From positions 1 through 5,979 of the forward strand of contig CALISC010000037.1 in assembly GCA_938041945.1 (NCBI GenBank): a DNA stretch of 5,979 bases, read 5' to 3'. Source of the stretch: an uncultured Acholeplasmataceae bacterium. Lineage in GTDB: Bacteria > Bacillota_I > Bacilli_A > Acholeplasmatales > Acholeplasmataceae. The notes under the pieces were generated by a model that was not told where the DNA came from, ran no database searches, and saw only the letters and a program-made list of their open reading frames with translations. Shown one piece after another: positions 1-5,804 of the stretch (positions are counted from its first letter, which is position 1; every line of letters begins with the position of its first letter). Position numbers and translations under genes: made by a program.

Positions 1-655
1 AACCCAGACTGCCACTGTCGTAGATGAAGCGCGCGCTCGGGTTAGAGTCAGGATACTGAGTACCAAGCCACCAGCGCTGATGGTAGCCGCTGTAGTAATA
101 AGGCCAATCCACGCCATATTCACCAAAAGAATCTAAGGCAATGCCGCGATAATTGCTAATATATTGTCCGCTGTAATTACCTAAAACTGCTTTAGCGTAG
201 TCAGTAGATTCTTTTTTTAACTGGCTGTACATAGCAGCGTCTAAGGCAGGTTTCATTTGGAAATCACCACTATCATAAGTAGGCATGTGTACTTCGCCAC
301 GTAAAACCATTTTGATATCTTCAACCATTGCTTTAAAAATAGAGCGTTCTGGTTTAGCGTTACCACTAAAGTCTGAGTAATAAAGATTAAATGGTGAAAA
401 GTCTATAATTTTTTCGGTAAACCAAGTATTTTGTTTTGGAATTTTGACAAAAACAACAGGTTCAATTTTGAAGTACTCGCCGTTGTATTTATCGTATTTA
501 ATGCCTTTTGAGTCTTCCCAATAAGAACGAGTAAACTGCATAGTGTAGTCTTTATTTTTGGAATTAAATCTGAGTTCATGAACTTTGTCTTCAATTTTAT
601 GAATTCCAACAGGGTTATTTACTCTAGTCTGCGGATACATACCGAATTTTTTAGT
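1..655 (-). other. DUF6273-like C-terminal domain (partial), residues 1707-1924
   Basis: Several landmarks appear in the order I remember for DUF6273 surface domains: Phe-Gly-Met-Tyr-Pro-Gln-Thr (1710-1716, usual form G-x-Y-P-Q-T), Glu-Tyr-Phe-Lys-Ile-Glu-Pro-Val (1766-1773, usual form YF-x-EPI-x-W), Thr-Glu-Lys-Ile-Ile-Asp-x-x-Pro-Phe-Asn (1786-1796), Met-Pro-Thr-Tyr-Asp (1830-1834), Ser-Thr-Asp-Tyr-Ala-Lys-Ala (1856-1862) and Arg-Trp-Trp-Leu-Gly-Thr (1900-1905), then Ala-Arg-Phe-Ile-Tyr and Ser-Gly-Ser-Leu-Gly near the window edge. The usual WWLRS motif is altered to WWLGT here. The domain is of unknown function; its place at the tip of a repeat stalk suggests a binding head, which is inference. 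Perhaps a few dozen residues are missing. Confidence 0.8.
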
Positions 656-3600
656 AGGTCTGCCGATGTAAACAGTTACTTTATGTGCCTTTTGAACTAC
701 GAAGTTTTCAATTTCTTCTTTAGTTTTTTCTTTGCCATCTAACTCAGCTTTACGAATAAATAGACCTTGTTGGGCAAACTGACTTTCGTCAATTGCACCA
801 ATTTTGGCACCATGCTTAATTGTTTTTGTGGCAATAGAACCAGAAAATTGTTTAACTTCAAAAGTAACTTGGTAGGTTTTTCGCATTAATGTTACTACTA
901 CTTTATTTTGATTATTATCTGCATTTACCACTAGACTAGACGTACTATAAGTAGGGTTTTGGTAAACCGAACTGTCTGGGTTTGCGTAACTTACTGTGTG
1001 AGCAGAAGCAATTTTGCCAGTCTTTTTCTCTTGGCTTTCATCAAAGCCACCATCTGCTTTTTCTTTGCGAATAGTATAAGTAATATCTCTGTCTTGATAT
1101 TCAGTTTTTGCATAAATCTCTAAACTACTTGTGTTTTTCTCAACAACAAACTCGTTTTGAATTTGTCCGTTTTCGCTCAGAGCCCAGCCAATGAAGTTAT
1201 GTGTACCCACTAAAGTGTAAGTAGGTAATTCAACACTTCTGGTTTTCTTAACTTTACGTGTTTCTGGATTTAAAGTAGCAATACCTGCGGTTTTCTTAAA
1301 CTTAACTTCAACTTCTTTTAATTTATAGTACTGACAAACTTCAACTGAGTTATTACCAGCGGTAAGTTTTGCGTTTGGTTTATTTTCAGGATGCGTTGTG
1401 TGTTTTTCATAAAGTTGATTGTCTAGTTGACTATATTCTTGATAAACTGCTCCGTCTTCTACTTTTTGATCAGTTTTGATTTCTTCAATTCTGTCATACT
1501 GTCCGTTAAGAGCAGCATCTTTACCTGTTTTTTCAAGGTAATGCACAACTTTATAAGTAACTTTTTCTATAATTTCTTTAAAGTAGGCAACTAAAGAAAC
1601 ATTGCCTAAAACTGGTTTTGAAAAATCATAAGGCTGTTGTTCTGAGTAAACTCCGTTCATACTAGACTCAAGTTGCCAGTGTTTAAATACGTAAGTTCTT
1701 CTATTTTTAGAAATTGTTGGGTTATTTGTAGGTTCTTTTGCTTTACCTTCAAACTTAACTTTTTGAGTGTTTGGAATATTTTTAATTTCACCTGTAAACT
1801 GGTTTTTGTAGTTAACATTGAAAGTCACGTCAAACTCACGGCGAACATAGGTAATTGTAAACTCAGTTGAACCGTCTGCTTTAATAATTTCTGCGCTTGG
1901 CGGCAACTGCATCTCAAACCCGTTTTCTTGGTAGTCGTGATATTTATCTGCGTTAGTTAACTGAACTGAAGAATTGGTTAAAGCGTTTTTAGTAACAGTT
2001 TTAATTTGGTCTTCAATTTCTCCCTGAATTCCTTTAAAGACGTGCTTAATTGTATAAGTGGTTTCTGCTGGCGCAAACACCGCGTATACTTCTTTTAAGT
2101 TGCGTGCATAATAAATAGTTTCAGCGATTCCGTTGTTGGTCTTTGACCAACCAACAAAATGCCAACCTTTTTTAACACCCTGCATTGGTGTGTAGTTAAA
2201 CACATCGCCAACCTTGCCGGTCTGTACTTCCCACTGACTTGCGTCTGCTTTATCTGAGTCGTGTGCGGCTACTTTTGGCGTAACGTCTACTAAAACATCT
2301 TTTTCTGCAAACACAGGTTTTAAAGTAATATTTTTGTTATAAGCAATTCCTTCTTGGAAGGTTTGGCCAGAAGTAGTTTCTATCAATTTTTCAAACACAT
2401 AGTCTTTATTGCCAGTTGACGCTTTCTTAACTGTCTTCATTTTAGCAATTAAGTCAGCCGGTAGAATTTGTGAGTATTTTAAAACGATTTCTTGTTTTAA
2501 TTCATTCGCAACTGATGAACTAAGCAACCCACTTCTGTCAAAGTTAACTGTGTAAGTTTTGGCTTTAAAGTAAACAGTAATGTAGTGCTTGTCCAAAGAA
2601 GCGGTAGCAGTTACTTCTAAAATTGAGTTTGCAACATCATAATTAGTTTCGTGGTTAGGATGTGGGTTGTTTGCCAAAAACTGAGTTAAAGCAGCACTAA
2701 TGTCTGCATCTGTTATTTTGGCGGTTTCACCAATTTTTCTTGGTTTAGTGATTTGTTGCTCAACTGACTGATCATTGGCTTCATTGATCTTTTCCCAAAC
2801 CATTTTTAGATAAATTGGGCGAGTAGATACAGAATCTTGCCAAATGGCTTTTAGTTTAAGGTTTTTGACAACCTTGTGGTTTTCAGAAAAATCTATCATT
2901 TGGCCAGTTTCTTCATCTTGCCAACCCGCAAAAGTATAAGTTTTTTGGTGGGTTGGATCAATTTTTTCAGGATGATCAACATCTCTTAAAGTTTCTTCAA
3001 ACTTGTAAGTCTCTTGAGTCTCTGCCGCTCCGTTTAGCACACCTGAGTTGTAGTTATAGTCAACTGTGTAAGTTTTGCGTACATACTCTAAAGTAAAAGT
3101 AGTTTGACCGTTTGCGAGAATTGTTTGAGTTTGACTTTGTGGTTTGATTTCAAAGCCAACTTTAGCGATAGCGTTGGCCTGAGTTACGGTTACTGAAGTT
3201 CCAACTTGTGCATTTTTTTCTTCAATTTCAACAATATCTTGAATTGAGCCAAAACCTTTGTAAATATGTTTAATTGTATATTTAACGGTTTGTACGTTTT
3301 CTTCAAAATAGGCAACTAAGGTAGTTGGTTTTGTGATTTTGGTGGTTGCAAAATCAAACTCTTGAACTTCCTTGTAGACATTGTCCATTGCATCTTTTAA
3401 CTGCCAATGTTTAAATGTATAGGTGTGACTTGACTTAGTTAAAGAAGGGTTGTAATCAGGTTTTTTAACCTTACCTTCATAAGGCACATTTTGTGCGGCT
3501 TCTGCAGATGCTAAAGCCCCTGCAAAGTGGTTGCCGTTGTAGTTAACTTCAAAGTTAACTTTGTATTTCTTTCGGGCATATCTGATTTCAAAAACAGTAG

Positions 3601-5773
3601 AGCCGTTGGCTGCTACAGTTTTGGTTTCAGTGAAATCCGCAACTTCAAAGTGCTCATCATAATTCTTGTTTCTGTTTTCTTGAGAAACAGTGATTGACTT
3701 GCCAACTTGTTCTGTGAACTTCTTTTCTTCAACTCGCTCGTCAATTTGGCCAGAAATTCCTTGGAAAATATGCTTAACTGTGTAAGTTGCAACATCCTTT
3801 TTCTCTTCAAAGTAAGCAACCAAAGTTAAATTTTTAGTGATTTTGGTGTTAGTGAAATCAAATTCACTAACTTCCTTGTAAACATTGCCCATTTCGTCTT
3901 TAAGTTGCCAGTGTTTAAATACGTAAGTATATCCTGCTTTGGTAATAGTTGGGTTTGCAGGTTTAGTTAACTTACCTCCATGTACTACAGTTTGCTCAGG
4001 AGTAGCAGTTGTGTCTACATCTTCAAAGTGATTACCGTTGTAGTTGACTTCAAAGTTAATGGTGTAGCGGTTTCTTGTATATCTTAGTTCAAATACAGTA
4101 GTTCCGTCTTTGTTGATTTTCTTCTTTAAAACGGTACCATTTGCTAAGGCAAAGCCAGTTGGTGCATTGGTTTGAGTTGGGGACAACTCAACTTCAGTTC
4201 CCGGAGTTTGGCCTTCAACAACTTCTTCTTTGGTTTTGTCTTCAATAAAGTTACCAGCTTGTTCTACAGATTCAAAATATCTCTTGATTGTGTATTTAGT
4301 TTTAAGTGGGGCTCTTTTTCGCATTACTGCCTCAAGAGTAATATCTTGAGTAATTGGCGTATTAAAATCATATTTAGTTCTAGCACCAGTTATAGGGTCT
4401 ACTAAATTCCAGTAATCTAGTTCTTCAAGATTTCCGTGTTCATCTAGTCTAGAAACCAAAGAAGGTGTTAAGTAGTTAATTTCTAGTTTTTGACCGTGTA
4501 CTCGTCTAGTTGGAAATAACTGGTTAGCATCGCTTGGTGTAATAAAGTTTATATTGTGATACTGCACCGGTTTTTCGGGTTGCGGTTGGTTTTGCTTAAT
4601 TGATTTCAAATAAAGTACAGTGTGAGTGGTTGCTAGTTCTTGAGTGAAGTCTACTTTTTCGGTTAGCGCGCTGTCTTTATACCAACCAGCGTAAGCGTAT
4701 CCTTCTTTTTGATAAATATACTCTTTTAGTGGGCTTCCTTTTTTAACAATATCAAAGTAAACTCGCTGAGCGCCGTCAAAATAAGAAACTGCGACCAGTC
4801 CTTGCTTGTCTAGTTCTGGACCTATTTTGTCGGTATCTGTGGTAATGTCGTATCTCGCAATTAGTCTAAGTTCAGACGTTACCCAATTTGGAGTTTGTAC
4901 TTCTTGACCTGGCGCTAAGTCTATGCGTTTGCCATTAAGGTCAAAATAATACCATCCTAGAAACTTAGAAATATAAAAAGGAGCTGTATTGAACTTAATA
5001 TCTATGCCTTGTTTTGCGGGGTCATAAGTAGTGAATTTACCTGCAGTTTTATCTATGTAGTCAATAATTTGAGTTTTTTGAGTTTGATTTTTAAAAATTC
5101 CTTTTAACAGAAAATCATAAACTAAAGAAATGTGCGTGCTGTTGTCTACAATAAACGCACGACCACGAGCATTTTCTTTTGTAAACACATCTGCTCTGCC
5201 TACAGGCTGTCCGTCTGCTATACCTTCCTTGTTAAACGGAACAAAACTTTTAATCTTGTAAAGTTCTTCGTAAATATGTTTATATTCGGTTTGCAATTTT
5301 GAATACGGAAAGGTTACTGGTTTGCGTGGTGCTTCGCCTGTATATGGTTCTGCAAAAAACACACGAAGAAAGTTAGAGTAGTCAATAATGACATCGTATT
5401 CTTTTTTGATTCCTATCCAGTTTTTAGTGTAGATAGTAAGAACTTCAGAATCGTATTGGCGGTCTGTAAAGTCTATAGCCATATATTTGCTTGATTTTGC
5501 TTTGATGTCAGTAATTCTGCCCATTCTGCTAGTTTCAAACCATTCTTGTTTTACAGAAATATAGGTAGATTTAGTAACATCAACAGTTTCTGGCACCACA
5601 AAACGTAGTTTATTTCTGCCAGCCTTAACTAAATATCGTTGAGAAAAACCGCTTGTCTTAGAAAAATAAACTGTTGGGTGCATAAATAAAAGTATTATAA
5701 ATATAGTGATTAAAATTAATAAAAGCATTAATATTGATGAAATTAAATAACCTTGTTTTTTACTAATATGCAT
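1..5773 (-). CDS. Giant modular surface protein with InlB-type and MucBP-like repeats and a C-terminal DUF6273-like domain (3' end outside window)
   Basis: The frame is open from ATG at 5773 to base 1, giving 1924 complete codons. The start is secure: AAAAGGAG lies 9 bases upstream, and no other start codon occurs between this ATG and an in-frame TGA at 5833-5831. In order the protein has a membrane segment (residues 9-31), an unrecognised domain (35-256), three degenerate InlB-type modules (258-487), composite repeats R1-R3 (494-980), a divergent block (981-1239), repeats R4-R6 (1240-1705) and a DUF6273-like domain (1707 onward). Such repeats are known in secreted or wall-exposed proteins of Gram-positive bacteria, often adhesins, so a role in adhesion or surface display is inferred, not shown. 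I read only one cysteine (residue 1480), and all tryptophans are TGG. There is no sign of frameshift. The C-terminus, including any wall-anchor signal, is not visible. No gene symbol is justified. Confidence 0.97.
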   Translation of the reverse strand, partial: MHISKKQGYLISSILMLLLILITIFIILLFMHPTVYFSKTSGFSQRYLVKAGRNKLRFVVPETVDVTKSTYISVKQEWFETSRMGRITDIKAKSSKYMAIDFTDRQYDSEVLTIYTKNWIGIKKEYDVIIDYSNFLRVFFAEPYTGEAPRKPVTFPYSKLQTEYKHIYEELYKIKSFVPFNKEGIADGQPVGRADVFTKENARGRAFIVDNSTHISLVYDFLLKGIFKNQTQKTQIIDYIDKTAGKFTTYDPAKQGIDIKFNTAPFYISKFLGWYYFDLNGKRIDLAPGQEVQTPNWVTSELRLIARYDITTDTDKIGPELDKQGLVAVSYFDGAQRVYFDIVKKGSPLKEYIYQKEGYAYAGWYKDSALTEKVDFTQELATTHTVLYLKSIKQNQPQPEKPVQYHNINFITPSDANQLFPTRRVHGQKLEINYLTPSLVSRLDEHGNLEELDYWNLVDPITGARTKYDFNTPITQDITLEAVMRKRAPLKTKYTIKRYFESVEQAGNFIEDKTKEEVVEGQTPGTEVELSPTQTNAPTGFALANGTVLKKKINKDGTTVFELRYTRNRYTINFEVNYNGNHFEDVDTTATPEQTVVHGGKLTKPANPTITKAGYTYVFKHWQLKDEMGNVYKEVSEFDFTNTKITKNLTLVAYFEEKKDVATYTVKHIFQGISGQIDERVEEKKFTEQVGKSITVSQENRNKNYDEHFEVADFTETKTVAANGSTVFEIRYARKKYKVNFEVNYNGNHFAGALASAEAAQNVPYEGKVKKPDYNPSLTKSSHTYTFKHWQLKDAMDNVYKEVQEFDFATTKITKPTTLVAYFEENVQTVKYTIKHIYKGFGSIQDIVEIEEKNAQVGTSVTVTQANAIAKVGFEIKPQSQTQTILANGQTTFTLEYVRKTYTVDYNYNSGVLNGAAETQETYKFEETLRDVDHPEKIDPTHQKTYTFAGWQDEETGQMIDFSENHKVVKNLKLKAIWQDSVSTRPIYLKMVWEKINEANDQSVEQQITKPRKIGETAKITDADISAALTQFLANNPHPNHETNYDVANSILEVTATASLDKHYITVYFKAKTYTVNFDRSGLLSSSVANELKQEIVLKYSQILPADLIAKMKTVKKASTGNKDYVFEKLIETTSGQTFQEGIAYNKNITLKPVFAEKDVLVDVTPKVAAHDSDKADASQWEVQTGKVGDVFNYTPMQGVKKGWHFVGWSKTNNGIAETIYYARNLKEVYAVFAPAETTYTIKHVFKGIQGEIEDQIKTVTKNALTNSSVQLTNADKYHDYQENGFEMQLPPSAEIIKADGSTEFTITYVRREFDVTFNVNYKNQFTGEIKNIPNTQKVKFEGKAKEPTNNPTISKNRRTYVFKHWQLESSMNGVYSEQQPYDFSKPVLGNVSLVAYFKEIIEKVTYKVVHYLEKTGKDAALNGQYDRIEEIKTDQKVEDGAVYQEYSQLDNQLYEKHTTHPENKPNAKLTAGNNSVEVCQYYKLKEVEVKFKKTAGIATLNPETRKVKKTRSVELPTYTLVGTHNFIGWALSENGQIQNEFVVEKNTSSLEIYAKTEYQDRDITYTIRKEKADGGFDESQEKKTGKIASAHTVSYANPDSSVYQNPTYSTSSLVVNADNNQNKVVVTLMRKTYQVTFEVKQFSGSIATKTIKHGAKIGAIDESQFAQQGLFIRKAELDGKEKTKEEIENFVVQKAHKVTVYIGRPTKKFGMYPQTRVNNPVGIHKIEDKVHELRFNSKNKDYTMQFTRSYWEDSKGIKYDKYNGEYFKIEPVVFVKIPKQNTWFTEKIIDFSPFNLYYSDFSGNAKPERSIFKAMVEDIKMVLRGEVHMPTYDSGDFQMKPALDAAMYSQLKKESTDYAKAVLGNYSGQYISNYRGIALDSFGEYGVDWPYYYSGYHQRWWLGTQYPDSNPSARFIYDSGSLG
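659..1078 (-). repeat. Last stalk repeat R6 with a worn second half, residues 1566-1705
   Basis: Half A begins Tyr-Thr-Ile-Arg-Lys-Glu-Lys, includes a Ser/Asn/Tyr-rich middle and ends with Val-Val-Val-Thr-Leu-Met-Arg-Lys. Half B starts Tyr-Gln-Val-Thr-Phe-Glu-Val but has no Gly-Trp or Lys-His-Trp core; it has instead a charged Lys/Glu-rich stretch at about 1682-1692 and ends Lys-Val-Thr-Val-Tyr-Ile-Gly. This is the unit next to the C-terminal domain and may act as an adaptor to it. Confidence 0.6.
1079..1555 (-). repeat. MucBP-like repeat R5 followed by an InlB-type module, residues 1407-1565
   Basis: The opening Tyr-Lys-Val-Val-His-Tyr-Leu-Glu-Lys, the Asp-Gly-Ala-Val-Tyr stretch, a Tyr-Glu-Lys-His segment and a closing Asn-Ser-Val-Glu-Val-Cys-Gln-Tyr-Tyr-Lys are the layout of secreted MucBP-type repeats, in which a Tyr-x-Tyr strand closes the unit. 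The following module has His-Asn-Phe-Ile-Gly-Trp-Ala-Leu-Ser, a Gly-Trp core of the Flg_new family, and closes with Leu-Glu-Ile-Tyr-Ala-Lys. Cys1480, the only cysteine I read in the protein, is in this unit. Confidence 0.75.
1556..2056 (-). repeat. Composite repeat R4, residues 1240-1406
   Basis: R4 returns to the R1/R2 type after the divergent block. It opens Tyr-Thr-Ile-Lys-His-Val-Phe-Lys-Gly, has Ala-Asp-Gly-Ser-Thr-Glu-Phe before Val-Arg-Arg and Phe-Asn-Val-Asn-Tyr, then the Lys-His-Trp core (Trp1366) and Val-Ser-Leu-Val-Ala-Tyr-Phe-Lys-Glu. It is 167 residues long, against 170 and 168 in R1 and R2. Part of its core is identical at DNA level to R1, although the two copies lie 2.2 kb apart. 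Confidence 0.88.
1670..1696 (-). repeat. 27-base exact direct repeat, copy in R4
   Basis: This is the second copy of the identical 27-base block, encoding the same nine residues in the core of R4. The rest of R4 differs from R1 at many protein positions, so the identity is local to this strand. Confidence 0.9.
2057..2833 (-). other. Divergent repeat block between R3 and R4, residues 981-1239
   Basis: This block does not follow the 168-residue pattern. Residues 985-1071 resemble a half A with a long insertion (Asp-Ala-Asp-Ile-Ser-Ala-Ala-Leu then an Asn/Pro/His-rich loop at 1034-1044), ending in Tyr-Ile-Thr-Val-Tyr-Phe. Residues 1072-1156 look like a worn InlB-type module, opening Tyr-Thr-Val-Asn-Phe and closing Ile-Thr-Leu-Lys-Pro-Val-Phe, without the Trp. 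Residues 1160-1235 form another module with Trp-His-Phe-Val-Gly-Trp-Ser-Lys (Trp1209) and a final Val-Tyr-Ala-Val-Phe. R4 follows directly. Confidence 0.65.
2834..3280 (-). repeat. Composite repeat R3 with a canonical InlB B-repeat half, residues 832-980
   Basis: Half A is like R2 (Tyr-Thr-Ile-Lys-His-Ile-Tyr-Lys-Gly, then Gln-Val-Gly-Thr-Ser-Val and Ala-Asn-Gly-Gln-Thr-Thr-Phe). Half B is different: it has the standard family core Tyr-Thr-Phe-Ala-Gly-Trp-Gln-Asp, then Gly-Gln-Met-Ile-Asp-Phe and a final Leu-Lys-Leu-Lys-Ala-Ile-Trp (Trp978). It is the clearest Flg_new match among the composite repeats. The unit is about 20 residues shorter than R1 and R2. Confidence 0.85.
3281..3784 (-). repeat. 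Composite repeat R2, residues 664-831
   Basis: R2 has the same two-part layout as R1. Half A opens Tyr-Thr-Val-Lys-His-Ile-Phe-Gln-Gly with a Gly-Gln-Ile-Asp-Glu turn. Half B repeats Asn-Phe-Glu-Val-Asn-Tyr-Asn-Gly-Asn-His-Phe and Phe-Lys-His-Trp-Gln-Leu-Lys-Asp (Trp790, exactly 168 residues after Trp622 of R1). The segment from that Trp to the closing Leu-Val-Ala-Tyr-Phe-Glu-Glu is nearly the same in both copies at protein level while the codons often differ at third positions. That suggests tandem duplication followed by selection on the protein. Confidence 0.9.
3785..4294 (-). repeat. Composite repeat R1 (MucBP-like half plus InlB-type half), residues 494-663
   Basis: This is the first copy of a roughly 168-residue super-repeat. 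Half A begins Tyr-Thr-Ile-Lys-Arg-Tyr-Phe and continues through an Asp-Gly-Thr-Thr-Val-Phe-Glu-Leu-Arg-Tyr strand, similar in layout to MucBP-type repeats. Half B starts near the Asn-Phe-Glu-Val-Asn-Tyr-Asn-Gly-Asn-His-Phe motif and carries a Flg_new core in which Lys-His-Trp (Trp622) replaces the usual Gly-Trp. It ends with Leu-Thr-Leu-Val-Ala-Tyr-Phe-Glu-Glu. It is followed directly by R2, its closest relative. Confidence 0.85.
3902..3928 (-). repeat. 27-base exact direct repeat, copy in R1
   Basis: These 27 bases are identical to 1670-1696 and mismatch on both sides. They are exactly in frame and encode Thr-Tyr-Val-Phe-Lys-His-Trp-Gln-Leu, the core strand of the InlB-type half of R1. The corresponding part of R2 (about 3398-3424) encodes a similar peptide with several different codons. 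Confidence 0.9.
4313..4555 (-). other. Degenerate InlB-type module 3, residues 407-487
   Basis: The module opens with Asn-Ile-Asn-Phe-Ile and has Gly-Gln-Lys-Leu (about 427-430) in the place of the family's GxxL turn. It carries Tyr-Trp-Asn-Leu rather than Gly-Trp in the centre, then Tyr-Asp-Phe-Asn-Thr-Pro-Ile-Thr and a final strand Ile-Thr-Leu-Glu-Ala-Val-Met. This matches the order of elements in the Flg_new repeat, with a non-standard core. It abuts composite repeat R1. Confidence 0.6.
4556..4603 (-). other. Gln/Pro-rich linker, residues 391-406
   Basis: Residues 391-406 contain Lys-Gln-Asn-Gln-Pro-Gln-Pro-Glu-Lys-Pro, a low-complexity polar stretch with three prolines. It separates module 2 from module 3 and probably gives an extended or flexible hinge between the membrane-proximal part and the repeat stalk. 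No comparable linker occurs elsewhere in the part of the protein that is visible. Confidence 0.7.
4604..4798 (-). other. InlB B-repeat (Flg_new) module 2, residues 326-390
   Basis: This is a well-formed Listeria-Bacteroides repeat of about 65 residues. It has a first strand with Val-Ala-Val-Ser-Tyr-Phe, the typical Lys-Lys-Gly-Ser (about 343-346) before the middle, the signature Gly-Tyr-Ala-Tyr-Ala-Gly-Trp-Tyr-Lys-Asp ending at residue 367 (Trp364), then Val-Asp-Phe (374-376) and the closing strand Thr-Val-Leu-Tyr-Leu-Lys. In Listeria InlB this repeat has a beta-grasp, SUMO-like fold. Here it is one of several stalk modules. Confidence 0.85.
4850..5002 (-). other. Degenerate InlB B-repeat-like module 1, residues 258-308
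   Basis: Residues 270-277 read Lys-Phe-Leu-Gly-Trp-Tyr-Tyr-Phe, which resembles the central Gly-Trp strand of the Listeria-Bacteroides (Flg_new / InlB B) repeat. It is followed by an Asn-Gly turn and ends in Leu-Arg-Leu-Ile-Ala-Arg-Tyr (302-308), the position where the family ends in a hydrophobic strand such as LxAxW. The module is shorter than the usual 65-75 residues and its first strand is unclear. The family call is tentative. Confidence 0.5.
5006..5671 (-). other. Unrecognised N-terminal extracellular domain, residues 35-256
   Basis: I do not recognise this roughly 220-residue stretch. The first half (35-140) alternates hydrophobic and polar residues as beta strands do, for example around residues 55-62, 70-77, 97-103 and 110-117, with tryptophans at 78 and 119. 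A Pro-rich turn at about 143-157 (containing Glu-Pro-Tyr-Thr-Gly-Glu-Ala-Pro) follows. The second half contains probable helices at about 158-177 (rich in Tyr, Glu, Lys), 215-227 and 231-242. It lacks the Gly-Trp and Tyr-Thr-Ile-Lys-His signatures of the repeats, so it is probably a separate domain just outside the membrane. Its function is unknown. Confidence 0.6.
5681..5749 (-). other. N-terminal membrane segment (signal-anchor or signal peptide), residues 9-31
   Basis: After a short start with two lysines (residues 5-6) comes an unbroken hydrophobic run of about 23 residues, rich in Leu and Ile, ending at Phe-Met before His-Pro at 32-33. This targets the protein to the Sec pathway. I see no clear small-X-small cleavage site in the residues just after it (His-Pro-Thr-Val-Tyr-Phe-Ser-Lys) and no lipobox cysteine. 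An uncleaved signal-anchor with the rest of the protein outside the cell is therefore the simpler reading, although a cleaved signal peptide is not excluded. Confidence 0.85.
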
Positions 5774-5782
5774 ATATGAACA

Positions 5783-5790
5783 CTCCTTTT
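5783..5790 (-). promoter_or_regulatory. Ribosome binding site AAAAGGAG
   Basis: Read on the minus strand, AAAAGGAG ends 9 bases before the ATG at 5773, which is good spacing for a Shine-Dalgarno site in low-GC Gram-positive bacteria. It decides the start: the in-frame Met codons at residues 16 and 31 lie within or at the end of the hydrophobic segment and lack such a site. Confidence 0.9.
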
Positions 5791-5804
5791 GAAAATTAGG
5801 TTGC

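Noticed and set aside
403..609. Small minus-strand reading frame of 68 codons
   Set aside because: It overlaps the large gene in a different frame, has Lys/Leu-rich composition typical of AT-rich shadow frames, and lies inside the well-supported DUF6273-like domain.
1673..1870. Plus-strand reading frame of 65 codons
   Set aside because: It is antisense to repeat R4. Its Phe/Cys-rich product mirrors Lys/Glu/Asn codons of the real gene, and I see no ribosome binding site.
3613..3819. Minus-strand reading frame of 68 codons
   Set aside because: It is an out-of-frame shadow within repeat R2, whose correct frame shows clear repeat motifs.
1556..4294. Possible CRISPR array from regularly spaced similar sequences
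   Set aside because: The spacing is about 500 bases, the copies are diverged, and all of it is in-frame protein-coding repeat.
4172..4405. Plus-strand reading frame of 77 codons with a hydrophobic look
   Set aside because: It is antisense to repeat R1. The Phe/Ser richness is the complement of Glu/Lys/Thr codons, not a credible membrane protein.
1..5773. Frameshift or pseudogene, considered because the gene is so long and repetitive
   Set aside because: Positions of Trp codons and domain motifs stay in one frame from 5773 to base 2, and no stop is present.
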